NCBI GenBank assembly: GCA_964609025.1
Contig: CAZSQM010000004.1
Coordinates: 1-64,000 of the forward strand
Direction: 5' to 3'
DNA length: 64,000 nucleotides
DNA from: SIG307 sp964609025
GTDB taxonomy: Bacteria > Bacillota > Clostridia > Lachnospirales > Lachnospiraceae
Below the pieces are notes generated by a model. That model was not told where the DNA came from. It made no database searches and was given only the letters and a program-made list of their open reading frames with translations. The position numbers were made by a program, and so were the translations under genes. Shown one piece after another: positions 33,505-43,326 of the stretch. Numbering within the stretch: the stretch's first letter is position 1; each line of letters starts with the position of its first letter.

Positions 33505-33761
33505 AAAATAAAACCGTCGGATGACGGTTTTCGAAGAATCATGCCTGCCAAGGCAGTTCCCGCTGCGGAAAGTACCTGCGCGGTAACCCTTTTCTTCGAT
33601 AGCCCTCCATCAAATGAATGATGACAGTTTCAGGGCTGTTAACCCTGAACCCAGCATGCGGTTCCCAGGCAACCGCAAACTTCGGCATCTCATCCTTTCC
33701 TCCGCGTTCTTCTATGTCCTGACATATCCCGCAGTATACTGATAATCAATGCGCCTCTACC
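33504..33761 (-). promoter_or_regulatory. Lysine riboswitch (L-box) with terminator
   Basis: Reading the minus strand, the leader has the L-box landmarks in order: GGTAGAGGCGC (33751-33761), AGATGCCGAAG, GGTTGCCTGGGAACC, AAACTGTCATC and the closing GGAGGGCTATC (33598-33608), which pairs with the first. An intrinsic terminator (AAAACCGTC/GACGGTTTT plus a T-run, 33504-33531) follows. TCGAAGAA after the aptamer can pair with TTCTTCGA before the terminator as antiterminator. High lysine should stop dapA-dapB transcription. Confidence 0.9.
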
Positions 33762-33784
33762 ATAAATTCAATTTATCTATTGAT

Positions 33785-33813
33785 AGGATATACCAGAAGC
33801 CTTGTCTTGTCAA
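33785..33813 (-). promoter_or_regulatory. dapA promoter
   Basis: TTGACA, a 17-bp spacer and TATCCT on the minus strand, about 20 bp before the riboswitch. Confidence 0.6.
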
Positions 33814-33851
33814 CTGTTTTTTAAGTAATATTCCGTTCTCTTTTCACGGCA

Positions 33852-35546
33852 TTACAGTACCAGCCGCAACAGCTTCTTCGTATACTCCTCCTTCGGCTGC
33901 AAAAACAGTGCTTCCGTTTCCCCGCATTCTATCATGCGCCCCTCTTTCATTACCATAACCCGGTCGCAGATTTTGCGAACCACCGCCATGTCATGGGAAA
34001 CAAACACATAGGTAAGTCCATGCTCCTTCTGAAGCCGCAAAAGCAGGGACAAAATCTGTGCCTGCACCGTAACGTCAAGTGCCGACACCGGCTCGTCCAA
34101 CAGTACAAGCTCGGGCTTTCCGATCAGAGCCGCCGCAATCGCTACACGCTGCCGCTGCCCGCCGGAAAGTTCCGCTATATGCCGGGACGCGGTTTCTTTT
34201 GGCAGTTCTGTTTCCTTTAACATCTCAAGCACGCGCGCACGGCGTTCCTCTTTGCTTAATCCTGTATTTAAGCGGAGCGGTTCTTCCAAAATCCACCCGA
34301 CGCGTTTTGCCGGATTCAGGCTTGTATACGGGTCCTGAAAGACCATCTGCACGCCGACTGCCGTTTTCCGCCGCCGAATCTCGCCCTCGTAATTTTCCAG
34401 CAGACCGGAAACCGCCTTTAAAAGCGTTGACTTTCCGCAGCCGCTTTCACCCACGATGCCGAAAATTTCGCCGGGCGCCACCGAAAAGGAAACATCCGAA
34501 ACCGCCTGTTTTACCTCCGGCTTGCCAAACACCCCCGCTGACCTTCGATATGCTGCCGACACATGACGAAGCGTAAGCACCGGCTCGGCATCGGCAGAAT
34601 TTTCAGTACCTCCGTCCGTGCCTTCACCGCCTTCTGCCGGGCCTTCGCACTTTGCCCTTTCTGTTTCGCTGTTTTTCTGTACACCTTCCGCACCCTGCGG
34701 CCGTGGCTTCTCCTTCGGACCTCTTACCGCCGCCTTCATGAGATTCTTCGTGTATTCCTCCCGGGGTGCTTCAAAAATCTGCGCCACACTGCCGCTTTCC
34801 ACAACCCTGCCGTCTTTCATAATCATAACGCGGTCACAAAGCTCCCGCAGCACACCGAGGTCATGGGAAATGAAAATGACCGCCGTATGGTTTTCCCTGG
34901 CAAGACGCCGGATTAACGCCACAATCTCCCGTTCCGTTACCGCGTCCAGTGCCGTAGTAGGCTCGTCCGCAATCAGCAGCCGCGGCCGGTTTATCATTGC
35001 CATCGCAATCATGACACGCTGGCGCATTCCGCCCGAAAGATGATGCGGATACTCCTTAAGGAGCTGTTCCGCATTTTTTAATTCTGCGTCGGAAAGTGCG
35101 GAAAGCACCGCCGCCTCCCGCTCGGCCGCCGTCAGCTTCCTATGCAGAAGAAGCGGTTCTTCCATCTGCTTTTTTATCGTCAATACAGGATTTAAGGAAG
35201 TAAGCGGCTCCTGAAAAATCATTGCCGCTTCCTTTCCCGATAACTCCTGCCGCAATTTTTCTTCTTTTCTTTTTTCTCCCAACAGATTTTTTCCGTCAAA
35301 AAAAATCCCCTTACAGCTTCGTCCGGCGCTCTCCGGCAAAAGTCCCATAACGGCAAGGGCCGTCATACTCTTTCCCGAACCGGACTCTCCGGCAATTCCG
35401 AGGATTTCCCCTTCCGCCAGGGAAAAGGACACCTTGTCCACCACAGTTTTTTCCGTATTTCGGGCGTCGCAAAACGCTACACTCAATTCTTCGACACGCA
35501 AAAGCTCCCGCACGTTAATCTCCGCCGCTGTCTTTGGTTCAGCCAT
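33852..35546 (-). CDS. Oligopeptide/nickel-type ABC transporter, fused double ATPase
   Basis: 564 residues with two full ABC ATPases in one chain, equal to DppD plus DppF. The first has GESGSGKS, LSGGMRQR and LLIADEPTTALD; the second has GESGCGKST, LSGGQRQR and LVLLDEPVSALD. A charged, low-complexity linker of about 50 residues (near 275-325, rich in E, G, K and P) joins them. It powers the permeases encoded just upstream, and the start overlaps the end of the DppC-like gene by 8 bp. Fusions of the two ATPases are known but less common than separate genes. The substrate could be peptide, opine or metal. Confidence 0.9.
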   Translation of the reverse strand: MAEPKTAAEINVRELLRVEELSVAFCDARNTEKTVVDKVSFSLAEGEILGIAGESGSGKSMTALAVMGLLPESAGRSCKGIFFDGKNLLGEKRKEEKLRQELSGKEAAMIFQEPLTSLNPVLTIKKQMEEPLLLHRKLTAAEREAAVLSALSDAELKNAEQLLKEYPHHLSGGMRQRVMIAMAMINRPRLLIADEPTTALDAVTEREIVALIRRLARENHTAVIFISHDLGVLRELCDRVMIMKDGRVVESGSVAQIFEAPREEYTKNLMKAAVRGPKEKPRPQGAEGVQKNSETERAKCEGPAEGGEGTDGGTENSADAEPVLTLRHVSAAYRRSAGVFGKPEVKQAVSDVSFSVAPGEIFGIVGESGCGKSTLLKAVSGLLENYEGEIRRRKTAVGVQMVFQDPYTSLNPAKRVGWILEEPLRLNTGLSKEERRARVLEMLKETELPKETASRHIAELSGGQRQRVAIAAALIGKPELVLLDEPVSALDVTVQAQILSLLLRLQKEHGLTYVFVSHDMAVVRKICDRVMVMKEGRMIECGETEALFLQPKEEYTKKLLRLVL

Positions 35547-36360
35547 GCTTTTCCCCTCCCTCCAGACTAAGTAACCCTACCCCAAGTACGCTCAGTAAAA
35601 TCATCATTCCCGGCGCAATCGCATTCCAGGGCGCACGGAATAAATACGGCTGCGCCTCCGAAAGCATCCGCCCGAGGCTCGCGTCCGGCGGCTGTACGCC
35701 GAGACTTAAATAACTCATCGCCGCCTCCGAAAGCACCGCATTATTAAAGCCGATGGCAAGCGCGGAAAACAGGCTTCCTTTCAGGTTCGGCAGAATATGC
35801 ACAAACATAATCCGCAGATGCCCGGCGCCCATCAGTCTTGCATTTTTTACATAATCCAACTCTTTTTGTACCAGAAACCCGCTCCGCACAACTCTTGCAA
35901 AGCTCGGAATAAACAAAATGCCGAGCGCCGCAATCAGCTGCACCGTTCCGCTGCCGAACGCCCCGACAAACACTAACGCCAGCAAAATACTCGGAATCGC
36001 AGCAACCGCGTCGTTTACCCGCATCAAAATCAAATCGGCTTTCCCGCCGAAGTACCCCGTAAACGCACCCAGCAGACAACCGCCCAAAGCGCCGATGGAA
36101 ACCACGGAAAGTCCTACCAAAAAGGTCGTTCCCGCCCCCTTCATCACACGGCTTAATACATCCCTTCCGAAATTGTCCGTACCGAAGGGGTGGGCAAGGG
36201 ACGGCGCCGCATTTTTCAGATCTGCGTTCATTGCATTCGGAGCATAGGGCGTATAAAAACAGCCGATTACCGAAAACAGCACTGCACCGCAAAACAGTAT
36301 CAGCCCGAGGATTAAATTGATATTCAGTTTTCCGTTTTTCTTTAACCAGCCAAACCGCAT
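35539..36360 (-). CDS. ABC importer permease, DppC type
   Basis: 273 residues with an N-terminal helix (about 15-37), a DppC-type loop HPFGTDNFGRDVLSRVMKG and five further helices. The EAA-like coupling motif is in NARLMGAGHLRIMFVHILPN. The start at 36360 has AGGAG about 8 nt upstream; the preceding gene ends 22 bp earlier. It partners with the DppB-like permease. Confidence 0.9.
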   Translation of the reverse strand: MRFGWLKKNGKLNINLILGLILFCGAVLFSVIGCFYTPYAPNAMNADLKNAAPSLAHPFGTDNFGRDVLSRVMKGAGTTFLVGLSVVSIGALGGCLLGAFTGYFGGKADLILMRVNDAVAAIPSILLALVFVGAFGSGTVQLIAALGILFIPSFARVVRSGFLVQKELDYVKNARLMGAGHLRIMFVHILPNLKGSLFSALAIGFNNAVLSEAAMSYLSLGVQPPDASLGRMLSEAQPYLFRAPWNAIAPGMMILLSVLGVGLLSLEGGEKHG

Positions 36361-36382
36361 CCTGCGCTCCTTTCTCCTTCTG

Positions 36383-37324
36383 TTACAGTTCCCTGATGCG
36401 CGGGTCCAAACGGCGACATAACAAATCCGCCGCATAGTTCAACAGCACTACCACCGCGGTTGTATACAACACAATCGCCCGCACTACCGGATAATCCCTT
36501 GCAGAAATCGATACCGCCAGAAGCCTGCCGACTCCCGAGAGGTTAAATACCTGTTCAATGACAATACTTCCGGCAAGAATTTCCGCCATTACCATCGTAA
36601 GAAATGTGACAACCGGAACGAGCGCGTTTTTCAGCACATGCCGCCAAAGCACGCGCCGTCTGCCGCAGCCCTTGCTTTTTGCGGTACGCACATAATCCGA
36701 CTGCATCTGTTCCTTTAAAGAACTCTGCAAAAAACGCACCGTCATTCCGATTTTCGGCACCGCCACCGCAAGCGCCGGAAAAATCATAAACGAAAGAAAA
36801 CCGAGAAAATCCTCCCCCGCCGGTACATACGCCCCCGGCGTAAACCACCGGAGCACAACACCGAACAGTAAGGTAATCAGCATTCCGAGAAAAAACGGCG
36901 GCACCGCCATCATCGTCTGCGTGAAAAACGCTGTCAGTCCTTCCGCCAGTCTGCTCCTTGCCCGTATCGCCAGAACCCCAAGGGGTATGGAGATTCCGAG
37001 TATCAATGCAAACGAAAGCAGGGCAAGGCCCATCGTCACGCCGAAGCGCTCCCCCAGAAGGCGTACCACCGGTACACCGTACTGGGTGGATTCTCCGAAA
37101 TCCCCGCGTAACGCCCCAAGCAAAAACTTCCCGTACCGGACCGGAAGCGGACGGTCTAAGCCCATCTGCGCCCGCAACGCCGCTACTTCCTCCTCCGTCG
37201 CGTCCATTCCGAGTTTTGAAAGCGCCGCATCGGACGGAATTACTTCAAACGCAAGGAAGGTCAGGAATGCGGCCACCAGTAACGTCAGCACAAGGGCAGC
37301 CGTTTTTCTTAACCAGTACCTCAT
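36383..37324 (-). CDS. ABC importer permease, DppB type
   Basis: 313 residues, six helices, of the DppB/NikB group: an N-terminal helix followed by the long FEVIPSDAALSKLGMDATEE segment, a G-D-F-G-E-S loop (LRGDFGESTQYG), and the coupling motif YVRTAKSKGCGRRRVLWRHV near residue 215. It is the first permease gene after the solute-binding protein, with a 72-bp gap. It forms the heterodimeric channel with the 35539 gene product. Confidence 0.9.
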   Translation of the reverse strand: MRYWLRKTAALVLTLLVAAFLTFLAFEVIPSDAALSKLGMDATEEEVAALRAQMGLDRPLPVRYGKFLLGALRGDFGESTQYGVPVVRLLGERFGVTMGLALLSFALILGISIPLGVLAIRARSRLAEGLTAFFTQTMMAVPPFFLGMLITLLFGVVLRWFTPGAYVPAGEDFLGFLSFMIFPALAVAVPKIGMTVRFLQSSLKEQMQSDYVRTAKSKGCGRRRVLWRHVLKNALVPVVTFLTMVMAEILAGSIVIEQVFNLSGVGRLLAVSISARDYPVVRAIVLYTTAVVVLLNYAADLLCRRLDPRIREL

Positions 37325-37396
37325 TTCTAACCCTCCTTTCTTTCATCAGCGATTCGGGCGTCAAAACTCTTCCCGGCCGGAGCACGCACCAAACGC

Positions 37397-38923
37397 CTAC
37401 TCCTCTGCCGGCTGTAATGCCGCCATATCCAGCACATACACCGGATAGAATAAGAAATTTGTAAACCGCTTATTAACCGCAACCAACTTTGCCGCATCCT
37501 GTAAGTAAACGCTTGCGGCGTCCTTCGTAAGCAAAGTCTGAAGTTCTTTGTAGTACGCTACCTTTTCGTTTTCCACGGTGCTTGCCAGAGCCTTTTGGAA
37601 CAGCTCGTCAAACTGCGCGTTCCGATAATTTATAAAATTATTGGAAGCCGTCGAAGAATAGCGTTTCAGCACGTCGCTCGGCGCCAGCGCCGCGTCCAGT
37701 CCGACGATGGTTGCCTCGTAATCTCTGGAACGGTAAACCTCCGTCAGCCACGCCGACCACTCAATCAGCTGTATCTGCGCCTTAACGCCAATCTTTGCAT
37801 ACTGTTCCGCCAGTACCTGTGCCGTTGCCACATGGAAATCGTAATTGGACGGCACTTTCAGGACAAACTGCAACGGATTGCTCTCGTCGTAGCCTGCCTC
37901 AGCTAAAAGCCGCTTTGCGGTTTCCGGCTGATACGTATAATAGTTTTCCAACGATTCCTCATAATAAACACCGAAATTCGGGAACATATTGCTGCCGATG
38001 ATATGACCGCGTCCGCCCGATACAATGTTCAGGAGTTCTTCCTTGTCAACACCGTAGCAAAGGGCCTGACGCACCCGGATATCCTCAAACGGCGCAAAGT
38101 CATTGTTTAAAAACATCGCCTGCACTAAATTGCTTGCGCCTACCTCCAGGTTATAGTCCTCCGGCAGCTGGGACGCCTGTTCCTCGGTCAGATACGGAAA
38201 AATGTCGATTCCGCCCGCCAACAGCTCCATAAATACGGCATCCGTGCTCGCGCAGATTTTAAAGGTCACCTTATCAAGGTACGGCTTCTCCCCGTAATAG
38301 TCGTCAAACCGCTCTATGACAAAGCTGGTAAGCGGCGCATAGGACACAAACCGGAACGGTCCCGTTCCGACCGGCGCGCTCTCCTGTTCGGTATACGCCT
38401 CCGGAATAATTGCACACGTCAAGAAACCAATCAGCTCCGTATTCGGCTCCGACAGCCGGAGAATCACTTTTTCTTCTCCTTCTTTTTCCACGGAAGAAAT
38501 AACAGAAAGCGCCGATTCCACCACTACCTCAGGATCTGAGTCAGTGAGCAGACCGGCGCACCGTTTCATCGAATAAACCACATCATCCGCAGTAACCGTA
38601 GTCCCGTTGTGAAACTTTACATTTTCACGCAGGACAAACGTATACGTCATCCCGTCCGGGGCAATCGTATAGTCCTTTGCTACCGCAGGAACCAAAGTTC
38701 CGTCCGCAGAAGGCTTTACCAAACCTTCAAAGACGTTAAACAAGACTTCATCGGTTCCTGCCGCCACTGCTTTGTGAGGGTCAAGACTATCCAAATCCTG
38801 TGTTATTCCTACAACCGCGGAAACTTCATCGTCCGAACCTTTCTTTCCCGAACTGCCGCCATTGCAGGCACAAAGTGCGGTGAGGGAAATGAGTAGAGCA
38901 AGAGATACTGCCTTTTTCTTCAT
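37397..38923 (-). CDS. Family 5 solute-binding lipoprotein of the importer
   Basis: 508 residues. The lipoprotein signal MKKKAVSLALLISLTALCAC has its lipobox at residues 17-20, with Cys20 lipidated, followed by a GGSSGKKGS spacer. The body is the SBP_bac_5 fold (DLDSLDPHKAVAAGTDEVLFN near the N-terminus, YTFVLRENVKFHNG, DDVVYSMKRC). It captures the substrate at the cell surface for the downstream permeases. It heads the four-gene operon with its own promoter. Substrates in the family include oligopeptides, nickel chelates and sugars; none is indicated. Confidence 0.93.
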   Translation of the reverse strand: MKKKAVSLALLISLTALCACNGGSSGKKGSDDEVSAVVGITQDLDSLDPHKAVAAGTDEVLFNVFEGLVKPSADGTLVPAVAKDYTIAPDGMTYTFVLRENVKFHNGTTVTADDVVYSMKRCAGLLTDSDPEVVVESALSVISSVEKEGEEKVILRLSEPNTELIGFLTCAIIPEAYTEQESAPVGTGPFRFVSYAPLTSFVIERFDDYYGEKPYLDKVTFKICASTDAVFMELLAGGIDIFPYLTEEQASQLPEDYNLEVGASNLVQAMFLNNDFAPFEDIRVRQALCYGVDKEELLNIVSGGRGHIIGSNMFPNFGVYYEESLENYYTYQPETAKRLLAEAGYDESNPLQFVLKVPSNYDFHVATAQVLAEQYAKIGVKAQIQLIEWSAWLTEVYRSRDYEATIVGLDAALAPSDVLKRYSSTASNNFINYRNAQFDELFQKALASTVENEKVAYYKELQTLLTKDAASVYLQDAAKLVAVNKRFTNFLFYPVYVLDMAALQPAEE

Positions 38924-38979
38924 CTTACTACCTCCGTTCGCGGACTCTTACTTCCGCAATATTTAATTTTTACGTTCCT

Positions 38980-39008
38980 ATCATACAACGACCCGTTAAA
39001 AATTGCAA
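38980..39008 (-). promoter_or_regulatory. Promoter of the importer operon
   Basis: TTGCAA, a 17-bp spacer and TATGAT on the minus strand, about 57 bp before the solute-binding protein gene. Confidence 0.6.
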
Positions 39009-39153
39009 GAACAAAAAATGTGAGTTTTTTATGAATCTTCCGCAAACCCTCTTTATTCTTGTCCCAAAATAGTGTAAAATAAAGAACAGAATAAAAAAAG
39101 GAGGGTATATCGCGGAAGGCATTTTGCTTATGTTTCTCTGCGATATGAGGACA

Positions 39154-40320
39154 ATGGAACAAAATACCGAGAAAAAAATGACAAAGTATGACCGTAAGGT
39201 TTTGGCAAGGCAGGAAGCCGCAAAGCGCGAAAAACGCAACCGCACCATTACAATCATCGCAGCCGCCGCTGTGCTTGTGGTCGCTATTGCGCTGATTGTG
39301 CTGGTTCCGGTAATGAAACGCAAAAAAGCGTTGAGCGAGTACGTTAAGGTAAACGACATTTCCGTTTCCCAGCTGGAGTTCAATTATTACAAGACCAGCG
39401 TACTCAACAGCTATTCGCAGTTTTTACCGTACTTCGGGGTAGATACCTCCCAGTCCCTTGCTTCGCAGGTTTATGATCAGGAAAAGGGGCTGAGCTGGGA
39501 TGATTTCTTTGACCAGCAGGCCGCCATTTCTCTGCGTGAGAACAAGGCAATGCTGAACGATATCGCAAAGAGAGGACTTACCTTTGATATCACGGAAGAT
39601 TACAATACCTATCTGTCGGATATGGAAACCGCTGCCGCAAGTGCGGGGATGTCGCTGAACAAATACCTGATTTCCACCTTCGGCAATTCCGCGACGGAAA
39701 AAAATCTTGAGCCGATTGTAAAGGAGGACCTTCTCGCTTCCGCTTATTATAAATATCTGACGGAAGACCTGGCGGCTACGGATGAAGACGCACAGACAGA
39801 GTACGAGGAAAACAAGGATGATTATGATTCCGTGGATTACCGCGTCTTAGAGTTTGAGGCAGACGTAACGGACGAGTCTACGGAAGACGAAATTGCCGCC
39901 GCTATGGAAGCTGTGACAACAAAGGCGCAGGAAATGTTAGACAGGCTCGCGGCAGGCGAAGACTTTGAAACCCTGTGTGCGGAATATGCGCCGGAGGATA
40001 AGCGCGCGGACTACGAGGATTCCGAAACGGACAAGTCCTTAGTATCCGGAGCTACCACCACTTCTTCCTTCGCTTCTTATACCGACTGGCTGTTTGAGGC
40101 AGAACGGACCGAAGGCGAAACAACGCTCTTTACCGAAGAGGATGACAATACCTGCTATGTACTGTTATTCGAAAAGCGCTACTTAGAGGATACGGCAATG
40201 GACAACATCAAGCAGACGTTAACCTACAATGCGGTAACAAAATATATCAATACGCTTTCCGACGGTTATGTCATTACCGACCCGCACGGGAACTTAGCGT
40301 TTATGAAAGTAGAAGGCTAA
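39154..40320 (+). CDS. Membrane-anchored SurA/PrsA-like chaperone
   Basis: About 388 residues. A basic cytosolic N-terminus (KYDRKVLARQEAAKREKRNR) precedes one helix (about 31-52), so the body is outside. It has a SurA-N-like helical region (VNDISVSQLEFNYYKTSVLNSY) and, near 235-320, a segment in the place of a parvulin PPIase domain, weakly conserved. Such proteins help exported proteins fold. The start is uncertain: TTG at 39124, ATG at 39130 and ATG at 39154 are in frame, and I chose the last for its nearby GAGG. It stands alone, divergent from the importer operon. Confidence 0.7.
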   Translation: MEQNTEKKMTKYDRKVLARQEAAKREKRNRTITIIAAAAVLVVAIALIVLVPVMKRKKALSEYVKVNDISVSQLEFNYYKTSVLNSYSQFLPYFGVDTSQSLASQVYDQEKGLSWDDFFDQQAAISLRENKAMLNDIAKRGLTFDITEDYNTYLSDMETAAASAGMSLNKYLISTFGNSATEKNLEPIVKEDLLASAYYKYLTEDLAATDEDAQTEYEENKDDYDSVDYRVLEFEADVTDESTEDEIAAAMEAVTTKAQEMLDRLAAGEDFETLCAEYAPEDKRADYEDSETDKSLVSGATTTSSFASYTDWLFEAERTEGETTLFTEEDDNTCYVLLFEKRYLEDTAMDNIKQTLTYNAVTKYINTLSDGYVITDPHGNLAFMKVEG

Positions 40321-40380
40321 GGCTTCTCAAAATGAACACACAGAGAAACAGGCTTGTTGACTGATACGATTTTCAAGTGT

Positions 40381-40422
40381 AAGAAAGGGGCCGCGCACGA
40401 ATTGCGCGGTCCCTTTCTTTTC
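40381..40422. terminator. Terminator after the SurA-like gene
   Basis: AAGAAAGGG..CCGCGCA pairs with TGCGCGG..CCCTTTCTT. The T-rich 3' side serves the plus strand, and the symmetric A/T flanks may serve the convergent kinase gene too. Confidence 0.8.
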
Positions 40423-40436
40423 TGCTTTGCAATGCC

Positions 40437-42644
40437 TTACTGTTCTTTTATCGGAAACGCTATTTCCGCCTTAAACAAATCACCGTCAATCTCCACGGCA
40501 AAGGTGCCGCCCTGCGCTTCCGTCAGATTCTTTGCAATCGCAAGGCCGAGTCCCGAGCCTTCGGTATTTCGGGAAGCGTCCCCCCTTACGAAGCGCTCCA
40601 CAATCTCCTCCGCGCTTACCGTCAATTCCTCGGCGGAAATATTTTTTAATACCACCCGCACCATTCCGTCCTTTTCCGCGGCTTCCGCATAAACGCGGCT
40701 TCCCGGCAGGGCATACTTGCAAATGTTGGTAAACAGATTTTCTAAAATACGGGAAGTTTTCTGCCCGTCCAGCTGTACCGGCAGACGTTCCTCCGGCATC
40801 GTCTGTCGCAGATTAAGCCCTGCTTTTGCAAACCGGTCTTCATATTCCACCGCCACCTGCTTTACAAGCTGTACCAAATCGACCTCCATGAGATTTAAGG
40901 TCAGATTGTTGCTGGCGGCACGGCTCACTTCAAACAAATCCTCAATCAGCACCTTTAATCGCTTTGACTTTTTCTCTAATGTTGCAATATAGGAACTCCG
41001 TTCCTCCTCGGTAATGTCTTCCTTTTTCAGCAGCTCTACATAGGTCATAATGGCCGTCAGCGGCGTTTTCAAATCATGGGAAACATTCGTAATCAGTTCC
41101 GTTTTCATACGCTCGCTTTTCACTTCTTTTTCGACTGCCTTCCGGAAGCCCTCCTTTACCCTGCCTAACTCCTCGCCGAGGGACGCAAACATTCCGAACT
41201 CTCCCTCCACCGGTCCGTCCACTTCTCCTTCGGCAATCCGGCCCGCTTCCCGCAGTACCTCCGCATATCCTGCCGCCGCCTTATCGTAATGGCTCTTTAA
41301 ATAGCAGAACAGCACGACGGAATAAATCACCAGCGCCACAATTCCGAAGAACCAGCAGGACACGCACACCAGAAGGATAAAGAAATTCACCAGAACCGCT
41401 TTGAGCAAAAGCTTACTGGACTTTTCGCTAAAATCCACAGAGTCAAGTGACGCTATAAAGCGCCTCCATTTCTCTTTACACCACTTACAGAACAGATAAA
41501 TAACGCTGTACTGTCTGATGTATTCCTTAATGCCCAAAGTAAAAACCGGACGCAGATACCAAAAGCAGGCAAAGCAGACAAGCTCTACCGTAAGCGCCGT
41601 TGCAAATGCACTGAGCCGTATTCCGACATCCTCCATCCTTCCTTCACAGAAACGGAACGAACAAATCATGGAAGAAAAGTTATGGTACATTGACTCCGCA
41701 AAGCACAGCCCGACAACCGCCGCCTCCGCGAAATAGCGTTTTCCTTTCCGTTCGGCGCATTCCGCCTCTCCCCAGATTTTTTTACTCCGCAGCACAAGCA
41801 CCAGAAGCAGCATACACACCGGCAGGGAAAAGAACAGTAAATCGCCCCCGTTTTCCCTCACCGAAAACCAACTGTCCGAATCGTCGTAGAACGTAATCAG
41901 TTCGCTTTCCTCTCCGTAGTATGGAACGGCAAGCACCGCCTCAAAGGACTGCATTTTACGGAAGGTTACGCTGCCGTATCCCTCTTCCCCGTAGTCTCCC
42001 ATATAGGCCCAGATATAGGCCCAGAGCTGTTCCTCCGGGGAATTCGAACGATGCTCCTCAAAAAAAGCGCGGAGCACTCTTGCGTATGCATTCTGATAAA
42101 CGCTGTAAGGAAGCTGTACCGAAAAATTACCGCTGCCGTCAACGGACAGCACGACGCAATACCGGTACTCCTCCCGCACCTGCGGCAGAATCTCCTCCGC
42201 TTCTTTGGAACAAAGCTTTTGCAGTTCTACGGGCGCCGCCAGCTTTTCCTTCACGCCGTCCGTATAATAATAATCCGCCCGATTTCCGCTACTATCCTTC
42301 CATGAGCTTATCAGTTCCGAGAGATAGGCCTTTGCTATCCCGGTTTCTTCGTTTTCCCTCTCTTCAAGAAATACGCTTCCTATTTCCTCCGGCGCCGTCC
42401 CCTCCTGCTGCATACACTCGGCATACAGCACACAAAACTGACGGTACAGCTGCTGTACCACGGCTGTATTTAAAACGCCTTCGGTTACCCTGTCTTCCTC
42501 CTGCGCCGCCGAAAGCATCCCCCGCTCTGTCCTCTGCCATATTTTTTCGGCTGCTGCGGTTGCCGATACCGCCAAAAGAAGAATTACCACCGCCGAAATT
42601 ACCACACGGATTTTATTTTTGCTTTTCGAGTTTATAGCCAACAC
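40437..42644 (-). CDS. Large sensor histidine kinase
   Basis: 735 residues. A first helix near 10-28 is followed by a sensor of about 245 residues, then a multi-helix membrane region (about 275-460), a HAMP-like linker, HisKA with TELITNVSHDLKTPLTAI and a HATPase. The G1 box (DxGxG) is replaced by VVLKNISAEELT, a variant seen in a clostridial subgroup, while the N box LFTNICKYA and GSGLGLAIA are kept. The GTG start lies 32 bp inside the response-regulator gene, so translation is coupled. The signal is unknown. Confidence 0.88.
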   Translation of the reverse strand: MLAINSKSKNKIRVVISAVVILLLAVSATAAAEKIWQRTERGMLSAAQEEDRVTEGVLNTAVVQQLYRQFCVLYAECMQQEGTAPEEIGSVFLEERENEETGIAKAYLSELISSWKDSSGNRADYYYTDGVKEKLAAPVELQKLCSKEAEEILPQVREEYRYCVVLSVDGSGNFSVQLPYSVYQNAYARVLRAFFEEHRSNSPEEQLWAYIWAYMGDYGEEGYGSVTFRKMQSFEAVLAVPYYGEESELITFYDDSDSWFSVRENGGDLLFFSLPVCMLLLVLVLRSKKIWGEAECAERKGKRYFAEAAVVGLCFAESMYHNFSSMICSFRFCEGRMEDVGIRLSAFATALTVELVCFACFWYLRPVFTLGIKEYIRQYSVIYLFCKWCKEKWRRFIASLDSVDFSEKSSKLLLKAVLVNFFILLVCVSCWFFGIVALVIYSVVLFCYLKSHYDKAAAGYAEVLREAGRIAEGEVDGPVEGEFGMFASLGEELGRVKEGFRKAVEKEVKSERMKTELITNVSHDLKTPLTAIMTYVELLKKEDITEEERSSYIATLEKKSKRLKVLIEDLFEVSRAASNNLTLNLMEVDLVQLVKQVAVEYEDRFAKAGLNLRQTMPEERLPVQLDGQKTSRILENLFTNICKYALPGSRVYAEAAEKDGMVRVVLKNISAEELTVSAEEIVERFVRGDASRNTEGSGLGLAIAKNLTEAQGGTFAVEIDGDLFKAEIAFPIKEQ

Positions 42645-43311
42645 CCCACACCACCTTTACATATTTTGGTTCTTTCGGGTTGATTTCGATTTTCTCCCGA
42701 ATATTTCTTACATGTACCATAATCGTATCCGTATTAACCGCCCTTTCGTTCCACACCTTCTCATAAATCTCCTCCGCGGAAAAAACACGCCCCGGATTTT
42801 TTATGAGCAGTGCCAAAATTTTAAATTCCATCGGTGTCAATTTTACCGGAACTCCGTCCACCGTCACTTCCACGGTATCTTCGTCCAATTCCAGCCCCCC
42901 AACCGCATACTTCCTGCTTTTTCCCGCTCCGGCTTCTTTCATTCCGAATTTCAGATAACGCCGCAGCTGGGAATTCACCCGTGCCATCAGTTCCAAAGGT
43001 GTAAACGGCTTCGTCACATAATCGTCCGCACCGATATTCAAACCGATTACCTTGTCGGTTTCCTCCGATTTTGCGGACAGCATAATGACAGGAAAATCAT
43101 ACTTTTCCCGCAGACGCATCGTCATCGTGATACCATCCATCCGCGGCATCATAATATCCACAATGGCAAGATGTATCTCGGCGGTTTCCATCAACTCCAG
43201 CCCCCGGATACCGTCCTCCGCCTTATAGACATTATAATTCTGGCTTTTTAAAAAAATCTCGATTCCGTCCCGGATTTCCTTGTCATCCTCAACAACCAAA
43301 ATGTTATACAT
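42613..43311 (-). CDS. OmpR/PhoB-family response regulator
   Basis: 232 residues. The receiver has EDD near the N-terminus, phospho-Asp in LAIVDIMMPRMDG, VIMLSAKSE and DDYVTKPFTPLEL. The DNA-binding domain ends VKVVWGVGYKLE. GGAGGAAGGAAC stands before the ATG. It is the first gene of the pair with the kinase. The targets are not visible; the glycosyltransferase and DedA genes just upstream in the same direction are possible partners. Confidence 0.93.
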   Translation of the reverse strand: MYNILVVEDDKEIRDGIEIFLKSQNYNVYKAEDGIRGLELMETAEIHLAIVDIMMPRMDGITMTMRLREKYDFPVIMLSAKSEETDKVIGLNIGADDYVTKPFTPLELMARVNSQLRRYLKFGMKEAGAGKSRKYAVGGLELDEDTVEVTVDGVPVKLTPMEFKILALLIKNPGRVFSAEEIYEKVWNERAVNTDTIMVHVRNIREKIEINPKEPKYVKVVWGVGYKLEKQK

Positions 43312-43326
43312 GTTCCTTCCTCCGTT

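Noticed and set aside
41921..42637. Plus-strand Pro/Arg-rich frame opposite the histidine kinase
   Set aside because: Composition-driven shadow with no start signal; the minus-strand kinase is clearly the gene.
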